Under the pieces are notes generated by a model. That model worked only from the letters and a program-made list of their open reading frames with translations, was not told the origin of the DNA and did no database searches. Of a DNA stretch of 6,540 bases, positions 1 to 6,540 are shown in pieces. The number at the start of each line of letters is the position of its first letter. Positions within the stretch are counted from its first letter, which is position 1. The stretch comes from Bacteroidota bacterium (GTDB taxonomy: Bacteria > Bacteroidota > Bacteroidia > Chitinophagales > Chitinophagaceae). The stretch is from the NCBI GenBank assembly GCA_023390215.1, contig JAEWDG010000334.1, positions 1-6,540 of the forward strand. Direction: 5' to 3'. The translations under genes and the position numbers were made by a program.

Positions 1-213
1 CACATACCCTGTTCCATACCAAAATCCTGGCTCCATGTCATATTTCTGACCGCAAACAGGGCAGTTATCATACATGTCGAAGATCCATTTAAGGCTGAGT
101 TTCTTATAAGGATTGTTGTCTTTAAACATAGGCCCGCGGCGACAGCGGGGACATTTCATACTGAGCACACTCCAAAGGTAATTTGGGGTGGGGTCTTGCT
201 TTGAATTAGGCAT
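1..213 (-). CDS. DUF983 family zinc-ribbon membrane protein (3' end cut by window)
   Basis: An open frame starts with ATG at 213 and is still open at base 1, giving the first 71 residues. It begins MPNSKQDPTPNYLWSVLSMK. Two Cys pairs, CPRC (C21, C24) and CPVC (C51, C54), form a likely zinc ribbon with about 26 residues between them. The stretch ends in EPGFWYGTGYV, which in the DUF983 family leads into the membrane segments; those would lie outside the window. The pattern MKCPRCRRGPMF plus a second CPVCG matches DUF983 proteins as I know them. Their biochemical role is unknown. The gene follows the ABC transporter stop after 24 bases on the same strand, so co-transcription is likely. No Shine-Dalgarno is visible before the ATG, which is usual in Bacteroidota. 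Met19, just before the first Cys pair, is a possible alternative start, but the upstream residues look coding. I am confident in the family and cannot give a function. Confidence 0.85.
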   Translation of the reverse strand, partial: MPNSKQDPTPNYLWSVLSMKCPRCRRGPMFKDNNPYKKLSLKWIFDMYDNCPVCGQKYDMEPGFWYGTGYV

Positions 214-237
214 CGCGGCAAATTTAATTTAACCTGT

Positions 238-2064
238 TTAAACAGTTTGTGACTTTGGTCGTGGTTGTTCTTCTATCTTTTTTCTTTCTCCGATCTGTTG
301 CCTCCACATCGCGTAATAAAGTCCTTTCCTTTCCAGCAACGACTGATGGTTGCCTGTTTCTTCGATGTAGCCTTTTTCCAGAACATAGATGCGGTCCGCA
401 TGCATAATCGTGCTCAGGCGGTGAGCAATTAAGATGGTTATCTGACCTTTTCTTGATGAAATTTCCCGGATTGTTTCTGTGATCTCCTGCTCGGTAATGG
501 AATCCAATGCTGACGTAGCTTCATCAAATATTAATAGATGAGGTTTACGCAATAAAGCACGGGCTATTGAGAGTCTTTGTTTCTCTCCACCGGATAATTT
601 TAATCCACCTTCACCAATCAGGGTTTCAAGTCCTTTTTCAGCACGGCGAATTAAATTCATACAACTCGCTTTCTCCAGCACTTCCATCAGTTCCGCATCC
701 GTAGCTCCAGGATTTACAAAGACCAGGTTTTCCCGGATGGTTCCGCTGAACAAGTTAGTGTCCTGGGTTACGAAACCGATCTGCCTGCGCAGGTCGTCGA
801 AATTGATCTCGGTTTCATCAAGACCGTTATATAAGATCCTTCCTTCCTGTGGCCGGTACAAGCCTACGAGTAATTTCATCAATGTAGATTTGCCCGAACC
901 GGAAGGTCCAACAAACGCGATCGTTTCACCCGTTTCCGCATTAAAGCTGATCCCGTCAATGGCTTTATGAGAAGCAGTCTGGTGTTTAAATACAACCTGT
1001 TCAAAGGATAGACGCTGAATGTTTTTTAACTCTTTGGGATGAAGCGGCTGTTTCTCCGGAGACTTCACCATCAGGTTATGAAAATTATTCAGCGAAGCTT
1101 CCGCTTCACGATAAGAGAGCAGAATATTGCCAATTTCCTGCAATGGTCCGAATACAAAAAAAGAAAAGATCTGCATGGTGACCAGTTGGCCTGCGTTCAT
1201 TTTATCCTGAAAAATCAGCCACATCAGAATAAAAAGTATCACTTGTCTTAAAGTGTTCACCATTGTTCCCTGAACAAAGCTGATGCTTCGGATACGCTTG
1301 ACTTTGGTAAGTTCCAGGCCAAGGATTTTATAGGTGTTTTTATTTAAACGTTCCACTTCCTGCGTGGTAAGGCCCAGGCTCTTTACCAGTTCGATATTGC
1401 GAAGCGACTCAGTTGTTGACCCTGCCAGCGCAGTCGTCTCACCTACAATGTGTTTTTGGATGATCTTGATTTTCTTGCTCAGGAAGTTCGTGATGGTTGT
1501 CAGCAGAAAAATTCCTGCAATGTAGGCCACAGGAACACTCCAGTGAATATAAACGGTAGCGTAAACGAAAACAAAAATGATCCCCACGATTACACCAAAT
1601 AAGATGTTTATGAAACTGATCATGAAGCGTTCCACATCAGATCGTACTTTGGTAAGAATGGACAAAGTTTCACCGCTGCGCTGATCTTCAAATTCCTGAT
1701 AAGGAAGTTTCATGGCATGCTGTAATCCATCTGTGAAAACCTTTGCGCCGAATTTTTGAATAACCAGCTGGAGAAAATAATCCTGAAAATTCTTGGCTAT
1801 GCGGCTAACCATAGCTACCGAGATGGATAAGATCACAAGGAACCATACGCCGGGTTTAGACCAGGTGAAAGAATAGAAAAACTGATCGCTGGTTAGGTTG
1901 GCTTCCGCCGGAACTTTTCCTCCCTGATGTGTATTTGCCAGGTTAATCAGCTTACCCAATAAAATAGGATCAATTAACGAGAAGCCGGTATTTATCGTGG
2001 CTAAAACCAACACAAGGCCCACCAGCCATTTGTGTGGTTTGAGGTACTGCCATAAGATCTTCAT
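238..2064 (-). CDS. ABC exporter half-transporter (fused membrane and ATPase domains)
   Basis: This 608-residue protein is the usual length for a type IV (MsbA/Sav1866-like) exporter half-transporter, which would work as a homodimer or heterodimer in the inner membrane. Six hydrophobic segments are visible, roughly at residues 12-36, 72-92, 150-170, 172-193, 262-286 and 291-314. The ATPase domain follows from about residue 350. Its motifs are intact: Walker A GPSGSGKST (386-394), Q-loop Q434, signature LSGGEKQ (490-496), Walker B LLIFDE (510-515) with catalytic E515, D-loop SALD (518-521) and H-loop H548. Both nucleotide sites of a homodimer should therefore be active. The C-terminus is a short charged tail. 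The loop between the first two membrane segments is long (about residues 37-71). The substrate cannot be read from sequence; lipid, lipopolysaccharide precursor, peptide or drug are all possible, so no symbol is given. A promoter-like element lies just upstream, and the DUF983 gene follows closely. Confidence 0.95.
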   Translation of the reverse strand: MKILWQYLKPHKWLVGLVLVLATINTGFSLIDPILLGKLINLANTHQGGKVPAEANLTSDQFFYSFTWSKPGVWFLVILSISVAMVSRIAKNFQDYFLQLVIQKFGAKVFTDGLQHAMKLPYQEFEDQRSGETLSILTKVRSDVERFMISFINILFGVIVGIIFVFVYATVYIHWSVPVAYIAGIFLLTTITNFLSKKIKIIQKHIVGETTALAGSTTESLRNIELVKSLGLTTQEVERLNKNTYKILGLELTKVKRIRSISFVQGTMVNTLRQVILFILMWLIFQDKMNAGQLVTMQIFSFFVFGPLQEIGNILLSYREAEASLNNFHNLMVKSPEKQPLHPKELKNIQRLSFEQVVFKHQTASHKAIDGISFNAETGETIAFVGPSGSGKSTLMKLLVGLYRPQEGRILYNGLDETEINFDDLRRQIGFVTQDTNLFSGTIRENLVFVNPGATDAELMEVLEKASCMNLIRRAEKGLETLIGEGGLKLSGGEKQRLSIARALLRKPHLLIFDEATSALDSITEQEITETIREISSRKGQITILIAHRLSTIMHADRIYVLEKGYIEETGNHQSLLERKGLYYAMWRQQIGERKKIEEQPRPKSQTV

Positions 2065-2086
2065 GAAACTTGTTTAGAGACTATAA

Positions 2087-2094
2087 CAAATTTA
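2087..2094 (-). promoter_or_regulatory. Putative Bacteroidota -7 promoter element for the ABC gene
   Basis: On the minus strand this reads TAAATTTG, an exact match to the Bacteroidota -7 consensus TAnnTTTG. It sits 22 bases upstream of the ABC transporter ATG, so a start site near 2080 would leave a short leader of about 15-20 bases. No good -33 TTTG box is visible at the expected distance of about 19-23 bases upstream; the best alignment gives only a CTG-like sequence. An 8-base match can arise by chance in AT-rich spacer DNA. The location between two genes and the spacing to the start support the call, but it remains a prediction. Confidence 0.4.
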
Positions 2095-2097
2095 GCC

Positions 2098-2109
2098 TGA
2101 AATGTTTCA
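2098..2109. promoter_or_regulatory. Short dyad (TGAAA-TG-TTTCA) beside the -7 element, possible operator
   Basis: The sequence TGAAATGTTTCA has perfect 5-base inverted arms around a 2-base centre. It begins 3 bases upstream of the putative -7 element of the ABC gene, in the promoter spacer where a repressor could block polymerase. It is too short to act as a terminator for the preceding comM-like gene, and no T-run follows it. A 5-base dyad is expected by chance fairly often, so this is only a candidate binding site. Confidence 0.2.
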
Positions 2110-2121
2110 CAGCAGGAATTA

Positions 2122-3669
2122 TTATTCCAGCCCCCATTGCTCCCGGTCCAGGCTCCTGTATTGTATCGCCTCTGCAAGATGATGCGTGCAAATATTTTCA
2201 GAAGCATCGAGGTCGGCAATGGTTCGTGCAACTTTTACAATGCGATCATAGGCTCTTGCTGAGAGGTTAAGCCTTTCCATTGCCGTTTTTAAAAGTTGAA
2301 CGCATGCCTTGTCAAGATGACAAACCTTTCGTAAGAAAGAGCCGTTCATTTGCGCGTTGCAAAATGTTGTCTCACTGGGTTTAAACCGGCGGTGCTGGAT
2401 TTCCCTGGCTTGAATCACCCTTGATCTGATTGCTTCACTTTTTTCTGCAGTTCTGGTTTGGGTAAGTTCGTCGAAGGCAACGGGTGTTACTTCTACATGC
2501 AGATCTATACGGTCCATGAGCGGACCTGAAATTTTATTAAGGTATTTCTGAACTACACCGGGCGCGCAGCAACATGCTTTGCTGGGATGGTTAAAGTATC
2601 CGCAGGGGCAGGGGTTCATACTGGCAATAAGCATAAAGCTTGCAGGAAAATCAACAGCTATGCGTGCCCGTGAGATGGTAACTTTTCTTTCTTCCATAGG
2701 CTGGCGCATTACTTCCAGAACCGTCCGTTTGAATTCGGGTAATTCATCCAGAAATAAGACACCATGATGGGCAAGCGATATCTCGCCGGGTTGCGGAATG
2801 CCTCCGCCTCCAACCAGGGCAACATCTGAGATGGTATGATGCGGATTTCTGAATGGCCTTCTGTTGATGATCATTGCGTCCTCGCCTAATTTTCCCGCAA
2901 CACTGTGAATCTTGGTTGTTTCCAATGCTTCCGGAATGGTTAATGGAGGAAGTATCGACGGGATACGTTTGGCCAGCATGGTTTTGCCCGCGCCGGGCGG
3001 ACCGATCAATATAGCATTATGACCTCCTGCTGCTGCAATTTCCAATGCCCGCTTGATATTTTCCTGTCCTTTTACATCAGCGAAGTCGAATTCATCCAAA
3101 GCAACAGATCTCTCAAATTCTGCTTCAATGTTTACAGTAGTTTGGACCAGTGTTTTGTTTTCGTTGAGGAATTCCACTACGTCATTCATATGTTCCACCC
3201 CGAATACTTTAATACCACTCACCAGCGCCGCTTCTCTTGCATTTGCAACCGGAACAATTATTCCATCGAAATCTTCTTTTGATGCCTGTAAAGCAATGGG
3301 CAGTGCTCCACGTATCGGTTTTACCGCTCCGTCCAGGCCCAGCTCACCCATGATCAGGTAGCGCGTCATCTTTTCTGTAAACATCAACTGGCCTGTTGAC
3401 CCCAGCGCTCCAATAGCCATAGGAAGATCGAAAGCAGCCCCGGTTTTTTTGATATCGGCTGGAGCGAGATTGAAAACAAGTTTGGTTCTGGGCCAGTAGA
3501 ACCCGTTTGCCTTGATCGCACTTTCCATCCGTTGCAGACTTTCTTTAATGGCATTGTCCGGAAGTCCTACAATAAAATATTTATTTCCCCTTGTGTCAAA
3601 GTCTACTTCGATGGTGATGGTTCTTGCTTCCACACCATAGACAGCACTGCCAAATGTTTTAACAAGCAT
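2122..3669 (-). CDS. comM: YifB/ComM-family Mg-chelatase-like AAA+ ATPase
   Basis: The 515-residue product matches the full length and layout of the YifB/ComM family. An N-terminal ChlI/Lon-like S5 fold (about residues 5-165) starts MLVKTFGSAVYGVEA, which supports this ATG. A central AAA+ Mg-chelatase domain (about 190-395) follows, then a C-terminal helical domain (about 405-510). Walker A is GPPGAGKT (223-230), Walker B VLFLDE (304-309), and the sensor-1 Asn is in SMNPCPCG (N352). Candidate arginine-finger and sensor-2 residues are R387 in GPLMDRIDL and R472 in SARAYDRI. A Cys cluster, C354, C356 and C366-C368, resembles the putative metal-binding insert of the family. In gammaproteobacteria ComM is a hexameric branch-migration helicase that helps integrate donor DNA during natural transformation; that role here is inference. 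It is not a magnesium chelatase subunit, since no ChlD or ChlH partner is nearby. A 57-base spacer separates its stop from the ABC gene. The gene is widespread and often stands alone, so context adds little. Confidence 0.93.
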   Translation of the reverse strand: MLVKTFGSAVYGVEARTITIEVDFDTRGNKYFIVGLPDNAIKESLQRMESAIKANGFYWPRTKLVFNLAPADIKKTGAAFDLPMAIGALGSTGQLMFTEKMTRYLIMGELGLDGAVKPIRGALPIALQASKEDFDGIIVPVANAREAALVSGIKVFGVEHMNDVVEFLNENKTLVQTTVNIEAEFERSVALDEFDFADVKGQENIKRALEIAAAGGHNAILIGPPGAGKTMLAKRIPSILPPLTIPEALETTKIHSVAGKLGEDAMIINRRPFRNPHHTISDVALVGGGGIPQPGEISLAHHGVLFLDELPEFKRTVLEVMRQPMEERKVTISRARIAVDFPASFMLIASMNPCPCGYFNHPSKACCCAPGVVQKYLNKISGPLMDRIDLHVEVTPVAFDELTQTRTAEKSEAIRSRVIQAREIQHRRFKPSETTFCNAQMNGSFLRKVCHLDKACVQLLKTAMERLNLSARAYDRIVKVARTIADLDASENICTHHLAEAIQYRSLDREQWGLE

Positions 3670-3907
3670 GAGGCAAATTGATCAGAACATAAAAGAAATA
3701 CTGGGTCGATTCACCTGTCAGGAAAAAGAAAAATGCAGAGGTAGTTTGTTACAAAAGCGTCAAATTCCGGGTTTTTACTTCAACATTAAAGAACACCAGG
3801 AAATATTAAAAAGTCCCGATTCCGTTTTCCAAAGTTGAAATGGATTTATGATTTTATTCCCGGCTTCTTAAACTTTTTGAACCTATTAAACCCATGGAAC
3901 TTTAATC
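3670..3907. other. Intergenic gap between mutS-like and comM-like genes, no gene found
   Basis: This 238-base AT-rich stretch separates two co-directional minus-strand genes and is the longest non-coding stretch in the window. I found no open frame with coding character; the longest ATG frame noticed on the minus strand is about 13 codons. I found no tRNA-like T-loop and no hairpin followed by a T-run. No exact TAnnTTTG occurs on the minus strand; the nearest are TCAATTTG right at the comM start, too close to serve it, and CAACTTTG around 3830. A small palindrome, TTTGTTACAAA, sits at 3745-3755. A promoter for comM probably lies here because of the gap size, but I cannot place it. Confidence 0.5.
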
Positions 3908-5224
3908 TTATAGATTTTCAATCAAATTCACCACCCCCTGCTGCTTGAGTATCAGATAGCCCATCCGGTCGTTGCTCACACCTTCGTGTAAACGATAATT
4001 AAAATCGAGTTCTTCATTTTTGAGGCTTGTTTCGAAATAGCGGAAAATGATGTTTGGGTGTTTATTCAAATCCTCCGCGATCTCATACAAATGGGTGGAA
4101 AGTATGAACAGGGAATTGCTGATCTTTAATAGTCCTTCAATTACCGTAGTGCTGCATTTCATAGCATCCTGCACATTGGTGCCCTTAAAAAGCTCATCGA
4201 TCAGGATCAGCCATTTCCGGCCGTCGTTGATCTTCGTTATTGTTTTTTTAATGCGCTGTACTTCATTGAAGAAATAACTTTCACCTTTCACGATATTGTC
4301 GATCACATTAATATTGCTCAGCAAACCATCAAATACCGACAACTGCATTTTTTTTGCAGGCACACCCATTCCTGTATGCGCCAGAAATGCGGCAACGCCA
4401 ACGGATTTGATGAACGTACTTTTCCCAGCCATATTAGCACCGGTAAGGAAAAGAAAATTCTTCTGCCGGTTGATATGTATGTCGTATGGAACAGCATTTT
4501 CGACAAGTAAATGGTAAAGTCCTTCCAGATCAAGAAACGGTTCCCCTGCCTCCCTGAACTCAGCGAAACATAGATTTTTTTCTTTTGTGATCTTAGCCAT
4601 GCTATACCATGCATCGATGCGTGCGTGAAGCTGAAGCAGGCTATGCATTTGCTGCCGGAATCGATATAGCAATGTGTGTCCGAGTTTAAGAACCTGTTCC
4701 CCTTTCAGCAAAGAAGCTTTCTCAATTTTCCTTATCCAATCCCATTGACCGGCATTAAGCATTTTCTTCGCTTCTTCAAGCGTACTGCGCAAGGGTTCCG
4801 GCGTATCTTTTTCATCCAGTAGTTCAATAATTTTCATCATTGCTTTCAGGAAATCAAAAGCATGGCCTACAGAATATTTCAGGAGGGAATAATCAGGCCC
4901 ATGGAGCAGCTTGTAAGAGAATAAGCCCCAGCTACCGGGGTTGGCAGGTATCTGGTCGATCTGGCTATCATACATTTTTTCAATAACCATGATGGAACCA
5001 TTGGTTATTGCGCCAGGCCAGGCATCCAGCTTACTTATAATTTTCTTAAGGCTAAGCTGCGTACCGAGAATTTCTTCTTTGGTTCGTAAGGGTTGTTGAA
5101 AATTTCTCCTGAGTCTCTCGCGGCCGTTTGCCGTCAACGTTCTGTCAAGCTGTTCGAATATCGACAACTCATCGTTATTGTCGAATATACTGAGATCATT
5201 GATGGTGGTTTTGTCGACTTCCAT
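3908..5224 (-). CDS. Short MutS-family ATPase (core and ATPase domains only)
   Basis: The 438-residue protein carries a MutS-type ATPase in its C-terminal half: Walker A TGANMAGKST (261-270), a signature-like segment GESYFFNEVQRIKKT (314-328), Walker B LILIDELFKGTN (339-350) with D343 and E344, and an H-loop STH (376-378). The first 235 or so residues are mostly helical and resemble the MutS lever/core region. True MutS is about 850 residues. The mismatch-reading domain with its Phe-x-Glu motif, the connector and the clamp have no visible counterpart here, so canonical mismatch recognition is unlikely. It also lacks the Smr nuclease of MutS2. Short MutS-related proteins of this type are common in Bacteroidota genomes, generally without an assigned function. 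The start MEVDKTTINDLSIF fits family N-termini as I recall them. The ATG lies 7 bases after the pyrC stop, which suggests co-transcription and perhaps translational coupling. The active site is intact, so this is a real gene and not a decayed mutS. Confidence 0.88.
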   Translation of the reverse strand: MEVDKTTINDLSIFDNNDELSIFEQLDRTLTANGRERLRRNFQQPLRTKEEILGTQLSLKKIISKLDAWPGAITNGSIMVIEKMYDSQIDQIPANPGSWGLFSYKLLHGPDYSLLKYSVGHAFDFLKAMMKIIELLDEKDTPEPLRSTLEEAKKMLNAGQWDWIRKIEKASLLKGEQVLKLGHTLLYRFRQQMHSLLQLHARIDAWYSMAKITKEKNLCFAEFREAGEPFLDLEGLYHLLVENAVPYDIHINRQKNFLFLTGANMAGKSTFIKSVGVAAFLAHTGMGVPAKKMQLSVFDGLLSNINVIDNIVKGESYFFNEVQRIKKTITKINDGRKWLILIDELFKGTNVQDAMKCSTTVIEGLLKISNSLFILSTHLYEIAEDLNKHPNIIFRYFETSLKNEELDFNYRLHEGVSNDRMGYLILKQQGVVNLIENL

Positions 5225-5231
5225 TCAAAAT

Positions 5232-6540
5232 CTATCGGTTATTAAATGTCAAGCGCATTCCGGTTTCTGATTCGATGATCCGCCCGTTTCCATAAACCTG
5301 CCTGCCATTTACAAAAGTTGAGTGTATGCTTAAGGGGAATTCAAATCCTTCCAAAGGACTCCATCCGCATTTATACAGCAGGTTCTTTTTTTCTACCTTG
5401 TTTTTTTGTCGCTCCACTACAACCAGGTCTGCGAAATATCCTTCCCTGATGAAACCCCTGTTTTCAACCTGGAAGCATGTTGCCACAGCATGGCTCATTT
5501 TTTCTGCAATTTTTTCAAGCGAAATTTTTCCCTGTTGGTGATAATGCAGCATCAGTAACAAAGAATGTTGTACGAGTGGAAGCCCTGAATGCGCATGCTC
5601 GTAAGGTGCAGTCTTTTCAGAAAGCAGGTGAGGGGCGTGGTCAGTCGCGATCACATCCAGTCTGTCGTCGAGCAATGCCTGCCATAACGCGGATCTGTTT
5701 TCAGGAGATTTGATCGCCGGATTGCATTTGATCAGATAACCCAGTCTTTCGTAATCATCACTGGTGAAATGCAGGTGATGCACACAGACTTCAGAAGTAA
5801 TGCGTTTGTCTTTTAACGGTAACATGTTACCAAAGAGCTGAAGTTCGGTGGCGGTGCTGATGTGCAGGATATGCAGCCGGCTGTTGAATTTTTTTGCGAA
5901 CTGGATTGCAAGGAGGGAAGATTCAAAGCAAGCTTCTGCATTTCGTATAATGGGATGATCACCAGGTTCCAGTTCCGGTTTAGTGGATTTCAGATAGGCA
6001 TAGTTCTTTCTGATGATGCGTTCATCTTCACAGTGAGTTGCGATAAGCAGTTCCGATTCACTGAAAATTCTGTTCAGTGTGCTGTGGTTATCCACCAGCA
6101 TATTGCCTGTGCTGCTTCCCATAAAAATCTTTACTCCGCATATCTCCGATTTTTTATCATTTGCACGAAGTACTTCTTCACTGTTGTCATTGCTCACGCC
6201 CATATAGAAGGAATAATTCGCGATGGATTTCTGAGCTGCGAGCGCGTATTTCTCCTCCAGCAAATCTATTGTCAGTGCATTGGGAATGGTATTCGGCATC
6301 TCCATAAAACTGGTAACGCCACCTGCAACTGCCGCCCTGCTTTCAGTGAACAGATCTGCTTTTTGTGTAAGCCCCGGATCCCGAAAGTGCACCTGGTCAT
6401 CTATAACGCCCGGCATCAACCATTTCCCTTCTCCATTAATTTCCTTATGCGCATAACCGACATTAATATCATTGTCGATTTTCTCAATTCTTTCTCCTCT
6501 TACCAAAATATCCATGGACCTGATTTGGCCTTCATTAACC
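5232..6540 (-). CDS. pyrC: Dihydroorotase, 5' end cut by window
   Basis: Dihydroorotase interconverts N-carbamoyl-aspartate and dihydroorotate in de novo pyrimidine synthesis, in the cytoplasm. An ATG at 6515 opens a 427-residue frame, but the same frame stays open to the window edge and encodes VNEGQIRS just before that Met. These residues continue the typical N-terminal strand (IVNEG...), so the true start is outside the window and the full protein is probably about 445 residues. Numbering from the internal Met, active-site elements are DDQVHFRDPG (39-48), PNT (74-76), GVKIF with probable carboxylated K129, ATHCE (H161), HILHIS (H215, H218), CNPAIK (N265) and ATDHAPH (D292, H296). The first His of the usual HxH metal motif is Gln41 here. 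The C-terminus CGWSPLEG...FVNGRQVYGNG is typical of amidohydrolases of this group. Hydantoinase or allantoinase is a less likely reading. The stop is a TAG, 7 bases before the MutS-like gene. Confidence 0.92.
   Translation of the reverse strand, partial: VNEGQIRSMDILVRGERIEKIDNDINVGYAHKEINGEGKWLMPGVIDDQVHFRDPGLTQKADLFTESRAAVAGGVTSFMEMPNTIPNALTIDLLEEKYALAAQKSIANYSFYMGVSNDNSEEVLRANDKKSEICGVKIFMGSSTGNMLVDNHSTLNRIFSESELLIATHCEDERIIRKNYAYLKSTKPELEPGDHPIIRNAEACFESSLLAIQFAKKFNSRLHILHISTATELQLFGNMLPLKDKRITSEVCVHHLHFTSDDYERLGYLIKCNPAIKSPENRSALWQALLDDRLDVIATDHAPHLLSEKTAPYEHAHSGLPLVQHSLLLMLHYHQQGKISLEKIAEKMSHAVATCFQVENRGFIREGYFADLVVVERQKNKVEKKNLLYKCGWSPLEGFEFPLSIHSTFVNGRQVYGNGRIIESETGMRLTFNNR

Noticed and set aside
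2070..2270. 66-codon plus-strand frame starting in the comM-ABC spacer
   Set aside because: Most of it is antisense to the conserved C-terminus of the ComM-like protein, and the product has no recognisable features.
3053..3361. 102-codon open frame on the plus strand inside the comM-like gene, with an overlapping one at 3019-3282
   Set aside because: Both lie fully antisense to a well-conserved AAA+ gene. The translations are rich in Ser and Cys with no recognisable domain, which is typical of antisense shadow frames.
3745..3755. Palindrome TTTGTTACAAA in the 238-base gap
   Set aside because: It has only 5-base arms with one central base, no promoter element beside it and no second copy in the gap. 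Chance is a sufficient explanation.
3841..3907. Possible terminator after the MutS-like gene
   Set aside because: I looked for a GC-rich hairpin followed by a T-run on the minus strand. Only poly-T stretches without a proper stem were found.
4318..4614. 98-codon open frame on the minus strand in another frame of the MutS-like gene
   Set aside because: It is fully contained in the MutS-like coding region, with no family resemblance. The host frame carries the Walker A motif in the same stretch.
1..6540. A novel defence, mobile or biosynthetic system
   Set aside because: All five genes belong to known families with intact motifs and share one strand. There are no direct repeats, integrase, transposase, toxin-antitoxin pair or compositional break to suggest an island.

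Overview
The window looks like an ordinary chromosomal segment of a Bacteroidota bacterium, most likely from the Chitinophagaceae/Sphingobacteriia side. This rests on three things. The protein sequences have a Bacteroidota style, notably the DDQVHFR dihydroorotase and the short MutS-like ATPase. Clear Shine-Dalgarno sequences are absent before the starts. One near-ideal Bacteroidota -7 promoter element (TAnnTTTG) is present. The genus assignment is inference only. No plasmid, phage, transposon or CRISPR signature is visible.

All five genes are on the minus strand, so transcription runs from high to low coordinates. At the right edge is a dihydroorotase gene (pyrC, 6540 to 5232), which is open at the window boundary. 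Only 7 bases separate it from a short MutS-family ATPase (5224-3908). A 238-base AT-rich gap follows (3907-3670) in which I find no convincing gene, promoter or terminator. Next is a YifB/ComM-type AAA+ ATPase (3669-2122). A 57-base spacer holding the promoter-like element leads to a full-length ABC exporter half-transporter (2064-238). After 24 bases comes the start of a DUF983 zinc-ribbon membrane protein (213 to 1), which runs off the left edge.

Functionally this is a housekeeping mixture: pyrimidine biosynthesis (PyrC), DNA transactions (the MutS-like ATPase and the ComM-like helicase), export across the inner membrane (ABC), and a small uncharacterised membrane protein. The tight spacings suggest two transcription units, pyrC with mutS-like and ABC with DUF983. 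ComM stands either alone or upstream of the second unit. I see no evidence for a new multi-gene system. The points most worth a second look are the short MutS-like protein coupled to pyrC, the Gln replacing the first metal-binding His in the dihydroorotase, and the dyad lying on the ABC promoter.
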